From: Gillisia hiemivivida
GTDB lineage: Bacteria; Bacteroidota; Bacteroidia; Flavobacteriales; Flavobacteriaceae
Reading direction: 5' to 3'
DNA length: 64,000 nucleotides
Assembly (NCBI RefSeq): GCF_007997295.1
Contig: NZ_VORY01000013.1
Location: 24,524-88,523 of the forward strand
The position numbers were made by a program, and so were the translations under genes. Below, piece by piece: positions 28,574 through 37,777 of this stretch. Position 1 is the first letter of the stretch. Each line of letters opens with the position of its first letter. The notes beneath the pieces are model-generated. The model saw only the letters and a program-made list of their open reading frames with translations, did no database searches and was not told the origin of the DNA.

Positions 28574-29854
28574 ATGAAAAAAGTTTTAATTATAACTTAT
28601 TATTGGCCACCAGCTGGGGGCCCTGGGGTGCAACGCTGGTTAAAATTTGTAAAATATTTACGGGATTTTGATATAGAGCCTATTGTTTATATTCCAGAAA
28701 ATCCCGATTATCCAATTATAGATAAGAGCCTTTTAGAAGAGATTCCAAAAGGAATAATTATACTTAAAAAACGAATTTTTGAGCCTTATTTTTTAGCTAA
28801 GATCTTTTCCAAAAAAGAGACTTCTACTATAAGCAGCGGAATTATTCAAGAAGCGAAAAGTCAAAATTTTCTTCAAAAACTGTTCTTATATATCCGTGGA
28901 AATTTCTTCATTCCCGATGCTCGAAAATTTTGGATCAAGCCTTCGGTTAATTTTCTTTCTGAATACCTTTCAGAAAATAAAATCGACACAATTATTAGCA
29001 CCGGTCCACCTCATAGTTTACACCTTATTGGTCTTGGTTTAAAGAAAAAGCTTGAATTAAAATGGATTGCAGATTTTCGGGATCCTTGGACAGAAATAGG
29101 ATATCATAAAAAATTGAAATTATCTGCTTCAACCGAAGCCAATCATATAGCTTTGGAAACGGAGGTTTTAACTTCAGCAGATCATATTATAACTACAAGT
29201 TTCGCAACCAAAATAGAATTTCAATCCAAAACCTTAAAACCAGTAACTGTAATTACTAATGGATATGATTCTATTGAAGATAATTCTTCAGAATTAGATC
29301 AGAAATTCAGTTTGGCACATATTGGATCATTACTCTCGGGTAGAAACCCTAAGAATTTGTGGAAAGTCCTGCAAGAGCTGACTTCAGAAAACAAAGATTT
29401 TAAGGAAGATCTTGTTTTAAAATTAGTTGGAACTTTAAGTAATGATGTATTAGATTCTATTAAAGAACATGATCTAGAGGCTTATTTAGAATTACCAGGA
29501 TATGTTTCTCATAACAAAGCGAAAAAAATTCAGCAATCTTCTCAGGTATTGCTTTTAGTGGAAATTGATAGTATTGAAACCAAAGGAATTATCCCAGGGA
29601 AACTCTTTGAATATATGGCGGCAAAGCGCCCAATTTTAGCATTAGGTCCAAAAGATTGGGATGTGAAGAATATATTGGCAGAAACCAATTCGGGAACTTA
29701 TTTTGGGTATCAGGAAGAAACCAGTTTAAAAGAGCATATTTTGAGTATGTATAAATCATACAAAAACCAGCAATTAAATGTAAGCGCCATAAATACTGAA
29801 AAATATAGCCGAAAGAATCTTACTGGAGAATTGGCTAAACTTTTAAAAGACTAG
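28574..29854 (+). CDS. GT4-type glycosyltransferase
   Basis: 426 aa, GT-B fold pattern. N-terminal YYWPPAGGPGVQRW (about residues 9-22) is the glycine-rich acceptor-side loop of flavobacterial group 1 transferases. ADFRDPWTEIG sits mid-protein, and the C-terminal GKLFEYMAAKRPILAL matches the nucleotide-sugar-binding region with the conserved Glu. It probably transfers a sugar to a lipid-linked or surface glycan on the cytoplasmic face. It lies 33 bp after YfhO and 9 bp before the flippase gene. Confidence 0.85.
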   Translation: MKKVLIITYYWPPAGGPGVQRWLKFVKYLRDFDIEPIVYIPENPDYPIIDKSLLEEIPKGIIILKKRIFEPYFLAKIFSKKETSTISSGIIQEAKSQNFLQKLFLYIRGNFFIPDARKFWIKPSVNFLSEYLSENKIDTIISTGPPHSLHLIGLGLKKKLELKWIADFRDPWTEIGYHKKLKLSASTEANHIALETEVLTSADHIITTSFATKIEFQSKTLKPVTVITNGYDSIEDNSSELDQKFSLAHIGSLLSGRNPKNLWKVLQELTSENKDFKEDLVLKLVGTLSNDVLDSIKEHDLEAYLELPGYVSHNKAKKIQQSSQVLLLVEIDSIETKGIIPGKLFEYMAAKRPILALGPKDWDVKNILAETNSGTYFGYQEETSLKEHILSMYKSYKNQQLNVSAINTEKYSRKNLTGELAKLLKD

Positions 29855-29863
29855 ATTTAACTA

Positions 29864-31318
29864 ATGGGAGTTATAATAAAGCAGTCTTTTAAAAACATGA
29901 TAACTACCTACTTTGGGTTTGGGATCGGCGCAATTAACACGCTCTTTTTGTTTACCTACTTTCTGGAAAAGGAATATTACGGACTTGTTAGTTTTTTATT
30001 ATCTGCAGCAAATCTTGTTTGGCCATTTATGGCCTTTGGAGTTCATAACACCCTTGTGAAATTTTACACCTCCTATAAAACCAAAGACGAAAAAGATAAA
30101 TTGTTGAACCTTATATTGCTTTTACCTATTGGAGTTTCTATTCTATTGGGTCTTGTTGGCTTCTTAAGTTATAAATGGTTGTTGGCTTACTTTGAAGAGG
30201 GTAATGAGCTGGTACAGCCTTATATCTGGCTCATCTTTATCATTGCATTTGCTACGGCCTATTTTGAGGTTTTCTTTGCATGGTCTAAAATTAACTATCA
30301 GAGTGTATTTGGTAATTTTATGAAAGAAGTGTTTCATAGACTTTGTATTACTGTATTATTGTTCTTGGTGTATTTTTCTATAATTAATGTGGAATATTTT
30401 ATTTACGCCATGGTTATGGTTTTCGTATTGCGTGCTATCGCTATGCAAGTGTATGCTTTCTCATTATATAAGCCGAAATTTAATTTCTCACTTCCAAGTA
30501 ATTATAATACAGTTTTAAAATATTCAGCTTTGATTCTCATTGCGGGGTCTGTGGCAACTATTTTATTAGATCTGGATAAAGTGATGATAGAGCATTATCT
30601 ACCAATAGAAAATGTTGCTATCTACGGAATTGCAGTTTATATCGCTACAGTAATTTCTGTACCTCAAAAAGCGATGCATCAAATTATTCATCCTCTTACA
30701 GCAAGTTTGCTAAATAGCAACGATAAGAAATCCTTAAAAGATCTATATAAGCGAAGCTCATTAACCTTGTTGGTGGTAAGTGCCATAATTTTTGTGCTAA
30801 TAATTGTAAATATTAATCAGCTTTATTTATTGATTCCTCAGGAATACCAAATAAGCACATTGATTATTCTGCTTTTAGCTATAGTAAAGTTGTTTGATAA
30901 TATGTTGGGTAATAATAATAGTATTCTTTTTAACTCAGATTACTATAGATTAGTGCTTGTATTTGGAGTTATACTCTCTATAATGGCGTTCGTTTTTAAT
31001 TTAATTCTAATTCCTGCTTATGGAATACTTGGTGCTGCAATTGCAAGCTTTTTGGCATTTGCTGTGTACAATGTTTCAAAATTATTGATCGTACTCAATA
31101 AATTTAAGATGCAGCCTTTCACATTAAAAACGGTATATATATTATTCTTTACGGCAAGCTTAACTGCAATTTTCTACTTTTGGGAGTTTCCATTTCACCC
31201 TATTTTAAATATCATTCTAAAATCTATAATAGTAACTGCTATTTATGGGTTTGTGGCGCTTAGATTTAGGTTTTCTGAAGATATTAATCTGTTGGTAAGA
31301 AAGTATATTAAGATATAG
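29864..31318 (+). CDS. polysaccharide flippase (Wzx/MATE-like)
   Basis: 484 aa with about 12-14 transmembrane segments throughout and few polar loops, in the layout of the MOP/PST family (oligosaccharide flippase plus polysaccharide biosynthesis C-terminal domain). It is predicted to move undecaprenyl-linked glycan across the inner membrane. It is last gene of the YfhO/GT4 cluster; a repeat-rich gap follows. Confidence 0.87.
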   Translation: MGVIIKQSFKNMITTYFGFGIGAINTLFLFTYFLEKEYYGLVSFLLSAANLVWPFMAFGVHNTLVKFYTSYKTKDEKDKLLNLILLLPIGVSILLGLVGFLSYKWLLAYFEEGNELVQPYIWLIFIIAFATAYFEVFFAWSKINYQSVFGNFMKEVFHRLCITVLLFLVYFSIINVEYFIYAMVMVFVLRAIAMQVYAFSLYKPKFNFSLPSNYNTVLKYSALILIAGSVATILLDLDKVMIEHYLPIENVAIYGIAVYIATVISVPQKAMHQIIHPLTASLLNSNDKKSLKDLYKRSSLTLLVVSAIIFVLIIVNINQLYLLIPQEYQISTLIILLLAIVKLFDNMLGNNNSILFNSDYYRLVLVFGVILSIMAFVFNLILIPAYGILGAAIASFLAFAVYNVSKLLIVLNKFKMQPFTLKTVYILFFTASLTAIFYFWEFPFHPILNIILKSIIVTAIYGFVALRFRFSEDINLLVRKYIKI

Positions 31319-31739
31319 GTTGACTTTAAATGAATTGAAGAAATTTGTCCAATAGGTCACTAGACTAGTCGTCTCCCTATTTCCTTATAGCCTATAGGAC
31401 TGTCATTCTGAACCAAGTGAAGAATCTCAATGAAGCAAGATTGAAGTTTAAAAGAGATCCCTCTTTCGTCGGGATGACAAGAGTGAATGGTAAACCTAAA
31501 CCGAGAACTATTCCACTTGTCATTCTGAGCATCGCGAAGGATCTCAAAGGAACAGAATTTCTTCGATGAGAGATCCCTCCTCACGTCGGGATGACAAGAG
31601 TGAAATATATAGCTGTGGATAGCTATTGGGAAATGTGGCTTAAATCAAGGCCAAATCGAGCCAAGCCTAAAACGAAAATCCCCACGACATTTTTCAATAT
31701 CTGTGGAGATTTTCTAACTAACCAACCAAAAACTTAACC
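31319..31739. other. intergenic gap: two palindromic repeat units and a hairpin
   Basis: Positions about 31390-31605 hold two units of the family GTCATTCTGA...GAATCTC...GAGATCCCTC...GTCGGGATGACA seen at 38.2-39.7 kb. At 31674-31714 GAAAATCCCCAC pairs with GTGGAGATTTTC (one mismatch), a possible weak terminator between the convergent flippase and exported-protein genes. No gene was seen. Confidence 0.7.
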
Positions 31740-33011
31740 TTATCTTTTCTTAACAGAACCTCTAGCATCATCTCTGGAAGAGGATGATCTTCCTGATCTT
31801 GTATTTTCTGTATTCTTAGTTTCTCTAACGCTATCTTTTCTGTTATTATTTTGTGACCCTTCTGCTGTTGCATTTCTTGAAGAACTATTTGTTGATCGTC
31901 CTCTTTGGGATGTCACTGTTCTAGTAGGGGAACTTGTTCTTCTTGCTTCAGTATTACTTGATCTATTTTGAGAAGCTCTGTTTACAGTTCTAGATTCCTG
32001 CGGTCTACTTGTAGCAGTGTTGGTACGAGCATTGGAACTTCTACTGTCTCTAGAAATAGTTCTTCCCTCACTGCTGGATCTTTGTGTTGTTATTGCCACA
32101 TCCGAAGAATTTCTATTAGATCTTACTGCAGCTTCATGTCTTTCATTATTAGAAATTTCTTTTCTGGAAGAAGCTCTTGAGTTTGAACTTCTGTCCATCA
32201 CTCTATTTCGACTCGCATCTCTACTTGACCTTGCGGAAACATCATTACTTCTTCTTCCATCATTTGCTGAAGATCTTGATGATCTGCCAGATACGGATTC
32301 TAAATTTCTTTTTTGTGAAGTTCTTCTTCCACTGTTGTAGGCTACATTTTTATTACTTCTACCTGGTCTATAATAATCATTCTTCTTTTTAGGATGGTAT
32401 GTATTGCTATTATAGTAAGTATTATACTGTACATAATTCATACGTATTGGCTCATAATAAGCTCTATAAGGCTCGTAATAAACTACTCTGTAAGAATTGT
32501 GAGGACGCGCATAATATTTATGCCAAGGTTGATATACATATCTAGAATTATACGCATTTATATATCCTGAATAATGTACTGGTCTTTGGAAGCTATTATA
32601 TTGAATGTGCAGGCCTCCTAATCTAGAAATATTTCCTTGTCTATTATAATCTATAAATATGTTTCCAGCTTGGATGATTCTTCCGTAATAGTCATAATAT
32701 ACCGGTACATTCTCTATTTGAATTACAGCACCATAATCATCATATTGTACGTAAGGATCATAATTATAACCTGAATTATAACTGATATTACCTGTTGGGG
32801 CAGATATATGAACTGAATTTCTTGAAAATTGTGGATCGTAATAAAAATCGAATTCTCCATTTGGATAAACTGCGAATTCAACACCGCCTTCCACAAATAT
32901 GAAAGACTCTCCATAATTATTAAATGGAAAAGAACTAGAATTATCAGTAGAACCGGCAGAAGCCGACCATCCAACGAACAGCAGTGTAAATAAAAGTGCT
33001 AAATTTTTCAT
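31740..33011 (-). CDS. exported Tyr-rich / Ser-Arg-rich protein of unknown function
   Basis: 423 aa. Signal peptide (residues 1-19, cleaved near SAG). Residues about 25-150 have repeated short segments in the manner of YxxYG with DxxG turns (FVEGGVEFAVYPNGEFDF). About 150-215 is Tyr/His/Pro-rich, and from about 215 to the end it is low-complexity Ser/Arg/Asn, strongly basic, ending GSVKKR. No domain is recognised. The basic tail could bind acidic polymers (LPS, DNA, polysaccharide); that is inference. It is transcribed toward the flippase gene and away from uvrA's 3' end by 179 bp. Confidence 0.75.
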   Translation of the reverse strand: MKNLALLFTLLFVGWSASAGSTDNSSSFPFNNYGESFIFVEGGVEFAVYPNGEFDFYYDPQFSRNSVHISAPTGNISYNSGYNYDPYVQYDDYGAVIQIENVPVYYDYYGRIIQAGNIFIDYNRQGNISRLGGLHIQYNSFQRPVHYSGYINAYNSRYVYQPWHKYYARPHNSYRVVYYEPYRAYYEPIRMNYVQYNTYYNSNTYHPKKKNDYYRPGRSNKNVAYNSGRRTSQKRNLESVSGRSSRSSANDGRRSNDVSARSSRDASRNRVMDRSSNSRASSRKEISNNERHEAAVRSNRNSSDVAITTQRSSSEGRTISRDSRSSNARTNTATSRPQESRTVNRASQNRSSNTEARRTSSPTRTVTSQRGRSTNSSSRNATAEGSQNNNRKDSVRETKNTENTRSGRSSSSRDDARGSVKKR

Positions 33012-33190
33012 AGGTGGCGATTTTAGGTTAATACAGATTAATTTTAGTTGGTCGTTATCGGTATAACTAATACAAACTGCGTGCCAAAATCTGGGTGTTT
33101 TCCCCTATACTATTGATTAAACCGAAATATTAAGCGACTTGAATGTTTTTTATAAATTGATTACCACTTAAATATAAAAGCATTTGTTCT

Positions 33191-35977
33191 CTATAATTTT
33201 TCTTTAAGAAAAGGAGCTGTATAAGATTTCTTATTCTTGGAAACCTCTTCAGGTGTTCCTTCAGCAATTAGATATCCTCCATTTTCGCCTCCATCCAATC
33301 CAAGATCTATAATATGATCGGCGCATTTTACTAGATCCATATTGTGTTCTACAACAATTACTGAATGCCCTTTTTCTATCAAGGCATTAAAGGATTTCAA
33401 TAATTTCTGAATATCATGAAAATGTAAGCCAGTAGTAGGTTCATCAAATATAAATAGCGCCTTGTCTTTGGTAGTTCCTTTTACAAGAAATGAAGCTAAT
33501 TTAATTCGCTGTGCTTCTCCTCCAGAGAGAGTAGAACTGCTCTGCCCCAGTTGTACATATCCTAAACCAACATCTTGCAAAGGCTGAAGCTTTTTAGTGA
33601 TTTTTGGAATATCGTTATCAGAAAAGAAGTCAATCGCCTCATTAATGGTCATTTTAAGAACGTCATCTATATTCTTATCTGCAAACTGAACTTCTAAAAC
33701 TTCTTTTTTAAATCGTTTTCCTTTACAAGTTTCACATTCCAAATGAACATCGGCCATAAATTGCATTTCTATGGTAACTTCTCCTTCTCCTTTACAAGTT
33801 TCGCATCTTCCGCCATCTACATTAAAAGAAAAATACTTCGCTTTGAATCCGCGAATAACAGATAATTTCTGATTAGCAAAAAGATTCCTAATATCATCGT
33901 AAGCCTTGATATAAGTAACAGGATTGGATCTAGAAGATCTTCCAATAGGATTTTGATCTACAAATTCTATAGATTTAGTGTTTTTATATTCCCCTTCAAT
34001 ATCTGTAAACTGCCCTGCTTTTTCTCCATATCCACCTATACTTTTTTGTAGTGCAGGATATAGTATTTGCTTGACCAGGGTGCTTTTACCACTTCCAGAG
34101 ACGCCAGTAACCGCGGTAAATACACCTAAAGGAAATGTTACATCTATATTTTTTAGGTTATTTTCTCTGGCTCCAATAAGCTTCACGAACTGTTTAGAGG
34201 TTCTTCTTTTCTTCGGAACTTCAATTCGCATGGTATCATTTAAATATTGGGAGGTTAATGAATTGGCTTTCAAAATATCTTTAAATGATCCCGTCGCGAC
34301 TACTTCGCCACCATGTGTTCCAGCTTCGGGTCCTATATCTATTATTTCATCGGCCTCTCGCATAATATCTTCATCATGCTCCACGACAATTACTGTATTC
34401 CCAAGATCTCTTAGATTTTTGAGTACTTCAATCAATTTCTTGGTATCTCTGGGATGTAAGCCAATAGAAGGTTCATCTAAAATATACATAGATCCTACTA
34501 AGCTACTTCCTAAAGAGGTTGCTAAGTTTATTCGTTGAGACTCTCCTCCAGATAAGCTATTCGATTTTCTATTTAATGTTAGGTAATCTAGTCCAACATT
34601 AGAAAGAAATAGCAAACGATTATTAATTTCAACTAATAGACGCTTTGCGATTTGGGTATCATATTCATTAAGTTGAAGTGTACTGAAAAACTCCCGTACC
34701 TTATCTATAGGTTTTTCTACAAGATCTGTTATGGTAGCTCCACCAACTTTCACGTAATTAACCTCTGGTCTTAGTCTCTTTCCTTTACAAACAGTACATC
34801 TAGTTTTTCCTCTATATCTTGAAAGCATTACCCTATTCTGAATCTTATAAGCTTTAGATTCTAAATATTCAAAAAAGGTATTCAGTCCTTCAAAATGGGA
34901 ATTTCCATTCCAGATAAGATCTTTTTGATCTTGAGTTAGTTCAAAATATGGCTTATGGATTGGGAAATTAAATTTGTGCGAATTGTTAACCAATTGATCC
35001 CTGTACCAACTCATACTTTCACCTCTCCAAGGAAATATAGCATTTTCGTATACAGATAAAGCTGTGTTAGGAATAACAAGATCTTCATCTATTCCAATAA
35101 CATCTCCATAACCTTCACATTTAGGACAAGCGCCATACGGGTTATTAAAGCTGAAAAGATGTACATTAGGTTCTAAAAACAAGATTCCGTCTAGTTCAAA
35201 TTTATTACTGAAATGGCGAAGTTTATTATCAGATAAACTTTGAAGATAAATTTCACCTTTTCCTTCAAAAAATGCAGCCTGCGTAGCATCGGCTAATCTA
35301 TTCTGAAAATCTTCATCATCCTTTGTTACAATTCTATCTACCACCAAGGAAACATCTTCAGCATTTAATTTATCTAAATCGGTTTCATCTATTCGTACAA
35401 CATCTTCCTTAACTTTTATTCGGCTATAGCCTTGTTGTAAAAGTACATTCAGTTTTTCCTTAAGTATTCTTCCATTTTCTAGATGAATAGGGGAGAGCAG
35501 TAACATTTTTTCGCCTTCAGGAAAGGACTTCACATAATTTATAACATCTGTAACCGTGTCTTTTTTAACTTCATCTCCAGAAACAGGCGAATACGTTCTG
35601 CCTATTCGGGCAAATAATAATTTTAAATAATCATAGATCTCTGTAGAAGTCCCCACAGTAGAGCGAGGGTTGGTAGAATTTACCTTTTGTTCTATTGCAA
35701 TGGCTGGAGCAATTCCTTTTATATAATCTACTTTTGGTTTATTTAGTCTTCCAAGAAATTGTCTTGCATAAGAGGATAAACTTTCTACATACCTGCGTTG
35801 TCCTTCAGCATAAAGCGTATCAAATGCTAAACTTGATTTCCCAGAACCAGAAAGTCCAGTAATTACAACTAATTTATTTCTAGGGATTACAACATCAATA
35901 TTCTTTAAATTATGGAGTTTTGCTCCTTTAATTATTATGTTTTCTTTGGGGTTAAGCTTTGAAATATCTACTGCCAT
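33191..35977 (-). CDS. uvrA: excinuclease ABC subunit A
   Basis: 928 aa, slightly shorter than E. coli UvrA (940). Two ABC modules: Walker A GLSGSGKSSL at residues 41-50 and GVSGSGKSTL near 625. Two ABC signatures (NSLSGGESQRI, STLSGGEAQRI) and zinc-finger CxxC pairs (CPKCEGYG, CETCKGEG, CETCKGKR) are present. It recognises bulky DNA lesions with UvrB in nucleotide excision repair. The start is supported by the TACCTTTG box 26 bp upstream. Confidence 0.97.
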   Translation of the reverse strand: MAVDISKLNPKENIIIKGAKLHNLKNIDVVIPRNKLVVITGLSGSGKSSLAFDTLYAEGQRRYVESLSSYARQFLGRLNKPKVDYIKGIAPAIAIEQKVNSTNPRSTVGTSTEIYDYLKLLFARIGRTYSPVSGDEVKKDTVTDVINYVKSFPEGEKMLLLSPIHLENGRILKEKLNVLLQQGYSRIKVKEDVVRIDETDLDKLNAEDVSLVVDRIVTKDDEDFQNRLADATQAAFFEGKGEIYLQSLSDNKLRHFSNKFELDGILFLEPNVHLFSFNNPYGACPKCEGYGDVIGIDEDLVIPNTALSVYENAIFPWRGESMSWYRDQLVNNSHKFNFPIHKPYFELTQDQKDLIWNGNSHFEGLNTFFEYLESKAYKIQNRVMLSRYRGKTRCTVCKGKRLRPEVNYVKVGGATITDLVEKPIDKVREFFSTLQLNEYDTQIAKRLLVEINNRLLFLSNVGLDYLTLNRKSNSLSGGESQRINLATSLGSSLVGSMYILDEPSIGLHPRDTKKLIEVLKNLRDLGNTVIVVEHDEDIMREADEIIDIGPEAGTHGGEVVATGSFKDILKANSLTSQYLNDTMRIEVPKKRRTSKQFVKLIGARENNLKNIDVTFPLGVFTAVTGVSGSGKSTLVKQILYPALQKSIGGYGEKAGQFTDIEGEYKNTKSIEFVDQNPIGRSSRSNPVTYIKAYDDIRNLFANQKLSVIRGFKAKYFSFNVDGGRCETCKGEGEVTIEMQFMADVHLECETCKGKRFKKEVLEVQFADKNIDDVLKMTINEAIDFFSDNDIPKITKKLQPLQDVGLGYVQLGQSSSTLSGGEAQRIKLASFLVKGTTKDKALFIFDEPTTGLHFHDIQKLLKSFNALIEKGHSVIVVEHNMDLVKCADHIIDLGLDGGENGGYLIAEGTPEEVSKNKKSYTAPFLKEKL

Positions 35978-36002
35978 GGATTTGTCTTATCGAAATAAAA
36001 AG

Positions 36003-36010
36003 CAAAGGTA
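36003..36010 (-). promoter_or_regulatory. -7 box (TACCTTTG) of uvrA
   Basis: Minus-strand TACCTTTG, 26-33 bp upstream of the uvrA ATG. No LexA-like palindrome was recognised here. Confidence 0.65.
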
Positions 36011-36075
36011 CTCAATAAGAAGCAGTGTAAAAAGTGAACATATTCTATATGATTTGTTAAAAAATAAGCTTTAAG

Positions 36076-36108
36076 TTTGCTTATGTAAAATATATGTTGC
36101 TATATTTG
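36076..36108 (+). promoter_or_regulatory. promoter of the ECF sigma factor gene
   Basis: TTTG (36076-36079) and TATATTTG (36101-36108), separated by 21 bp. The start codon lies 111 bp downstream, leaving a leader of about 105 nt. Confidence 0.7.
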
Positions 36109-36150
36109 GAGCATCAACGAACATTCTAAAAATCTATTGCCTATTGCATA

Positions 36151-36217
36151 AAGTTACTTTTTAAGTTAAAAAAACTAACCTGACGGTATTCTTATATACC
36201 CGAAAATAAAGTAACTA
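36151..36217 (+). promoter_or_regulatory. folded 5' leader of the sigma factor mRNA
   Basis: AGTTACTTT (36152-36160) pairs with AAAGTAACT (36208-36216), 3 nt before the ATG. It encloses two small hairpins, GTTA...TAAC (about 36164-36179) and GGTAT...ATACC (36185-36200). The three-way-junction shape would occlude the ribosome landing zone. No known riboswitch class recognised. Confidence 0.5.
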
Positions 36218-36219
36218 CT

Positions 36220-36804
36220 ATGGATTACATTAAGGCAACTGATGCTGCGCTAGTGCAAGATTATATTCAAGGGAATGAAAAAGCACTTTCCACTTTAATA
36301 AATAGACATCAACAACGTATATATAGTTTCATATATTCGAAGGTATTTGATAAAGATGTTTCTGACGATGTTTTTCAGGATACTTTTATAAAAGTCATAA
36401 ATACCCTTAAAAGAGGAAAATATAATGAAGAAGGTAAATTTTTACCTTGGGTGATGCGGATTGCGCATAATTTGGTGATAGATCACTTCAGAAGGAATAA
36501 AAGAATGCCAATGTTCCAGAACAATGGGGATTTTAATATTTTCTCTGTGTTGAGTGACGGGGATTTAAATATTGAAAAACAAATAATTAAAGATCAAATT
36601 GAATCTGATGTTCAGGAATTAATCAAAGAGCTACCAGAAGATCAGTTGGAAGTATTAACTATGCGTATCTATAAGGACATGAGTTTTAAAGAGATCTCCG
36701 AAAGCACGGGGGTTAGTATCAACACTGCTTTAGGAAGAATGCGCTATGCGTTGATTAATTTGAGAAAATTAATTGAAAAACATAACTTGATTTTAACAAA
36801 TTAA
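36220..36804 (+). CDS. ECF-type RNA polymerase sigma factor
   Basis: 194 aa. Sigma region 2 (residues about 25-95) has the core-binding DVFQDTFIKVI and the -10 recognition stretch PWVMRIAHNLVIDHFRR. Region 4 (about 130-185) has the helix-turn-helix FKEISESTGVSINTALGRMRYA. No anti-sigma factor with a FecR-like or zinc-binding domain follows; instead a 49-aa ORF follows 58 bp later. Targets unknown. Its leader can fold over the start site. Confidence 0.92.
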   Translation: MDYIKATDAALVQDYIQGNEKALSTLINRHQQRIYSFIYSKVFDKDVSDDVFQDTFIKVINTLKRGKYNEEGKFLPWVMRIAHNLVIDHFRRNKRMPMFQNNGDFNIFSVLSDGDLNIEKQIIKDQIESDVQELIKELPEDQLEVLTMRIYKDMSFKEISESTGVSINTALGRMRYALINLRKLIEKHNLILTN

Positions 36805-36862
36805 TTTACAATAAGAGTGCTTTAAATACGTTCTTCATTTAAACTAACTAAAAGTTAAGCAA

Positions 36863-37012
36863 ATGAAGCACCTTTACACTAAACCTTCGAAAGGAGAACA
36901 ATTGAACACATTAAACCCTAAAAAGGAAACCCTGCAGTTCCTTTTAAATTATTCTAAAGCTCTGCGTATTACTAAGTATAAGCAGTTGAGCTTCGAGACA
37001 ATTTTAAATTAG
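36863..37012 (+). CDS. 49-aa protein downstream of the sigma factor
   Basis: Starts MKHLYTKPSKGEQLNTLNP and ends QLSFETILN. It is soluble, basic, has no transmembrane segment and is probably helical in the middle (ETLQFLLNYSKALRI). It lies between the sigma factor and a strong terminator on the same strand, so it should share the transcript. Coding is supported by an ATG start after an A-rich site, ordinary codon use and placement before the terminator. Function unknown; a sigma-associated regulator is a possibility only. Confidence 0.7.
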   Translation: MKHLYTKPSKGEQLNTLNPKKETLQFLLNYSKALRITKYKQLSFETILN

Positions 37013-37014
37013 AT

Positions 37015-37049
37015 AAAAAAAGACCTGCTTTATAGCGGGTCTTTTTTTT
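37015..37049 (+). terminator. Rho-independent terminator
   Basis: AAAAAAAGACCTGC-TTTATA-GCGGGTCTTTTTTT with one G-T pair, 3 bp after the 49-aa ORF stop. Confidence 0.9.
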
Positions 37050-37086
37050 ATAAAAAAGTCGAATTGCTTTTGGGAATTTCAAATTC

Positions 37087-37746
37087 TCACTTTAATTTCC
37101 TCTTGTAATACTCATCAAGAACTTGCTTTCTTCCTATGGTTTTTGTGATAATATCCTTTTCTAAATTCCATGCTCTAGCAGGGGAATATTGCCTTCCATA
37201 ATAAATAATTTGAAGATGTAGTTTATTCCAATGTTCTCTAGGGAATAATCTTTTAGCATCCTTTTCAGTTTGAACCACATTTTTACCGTTGGTTAAATTC
37301 CACCTGTACATTAGCCTATGAATATGAGTATCTACAGGAAAGGCGGGTATCCCGAAGGCTTGAGACATCACTACACTTGCAGTCTTATGGCCTACTGCTG
37401 GTAATGACTCTAAAGCTTCAAAACTTTTTGGAACTTCTCCGTTGTATTTATCTATTAGAATATGGGAAAGTCCATAAATTCCTTTTGCCTTCATAGGGGA
37501 TAATCCAACAGGTTTTATAATCTCCCGAATCTCCTCTGCAGATAATTTTATCATAGCATAAGGATTGTCTGCTCTTTCAAATAACAAAGGAGTGATTTGG
37601 TTCACTTTTACATCTGTAGATTGTGCAGACATAAGTACAGCGATCAATAAAGTATAAGGATCTTTATGATCCAATGGGATAGGAACTTCCGTATAAATTT
37701 CATTTAACGTATCTATAACGAACTGAACCTTTTCCTTCTTATTCAT
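37087..37746 (-). CDS. nth: endonuclease III-like glycosylase without Fe-S cysteines
   Basis: 219 aa. The helix-hairpin-helix LPAVGHKTASVVMS (about residues 112-125) includes the catalytic Lys, and FPVDTHIHRL (about 135) carries the catalytic Asp, so it is a bifunctional glycosylase/AP-lyase removing oxidised pyrimidines. The C-terminal segment, which in E. coli Nth has four Cys binding a 4Fe-4S cluster, has no such cysteines (QYSPARAWNLEKDIITKTIG). Its start is 1 bp from the longest possible bcp ORF; from the corrected start the divergent genes are 31 bp apart. Confidence 0.9.
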   Translation of the reverse strand: MNKKEKVQFVIDTLNEIYTEVPIPLDHKDPYTLLIAVLMSAQSTDVKVNQITPLLFERADNPYAMIKLSAEEIREIIKPVGLSPMKAKGIYGLSHILIDKYNGEVPKSFEALESLPAVGHKTASVVMSQAFGIPAFPVDTHIHRLMYRWNLTNGKNVVQTEKDAKRLFPREHWNKLHLQIIYYGRQYSPARAWNLEKDIITKTIGRKQVLDEYYKRKLK

Positions 37747-37777
37747 AATGCTTAAATTTATAGCTAAAATAAGAATA

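Noticed and set aside
31360..31584. 74-aa minus-strand ORF
   Set aside because: Lies entirely within two dispersed repeat units.
33978..34538. 186-aa ORF antisense to uvrA
   Set aside because: Low-complexity shadow translation across a certain gene.
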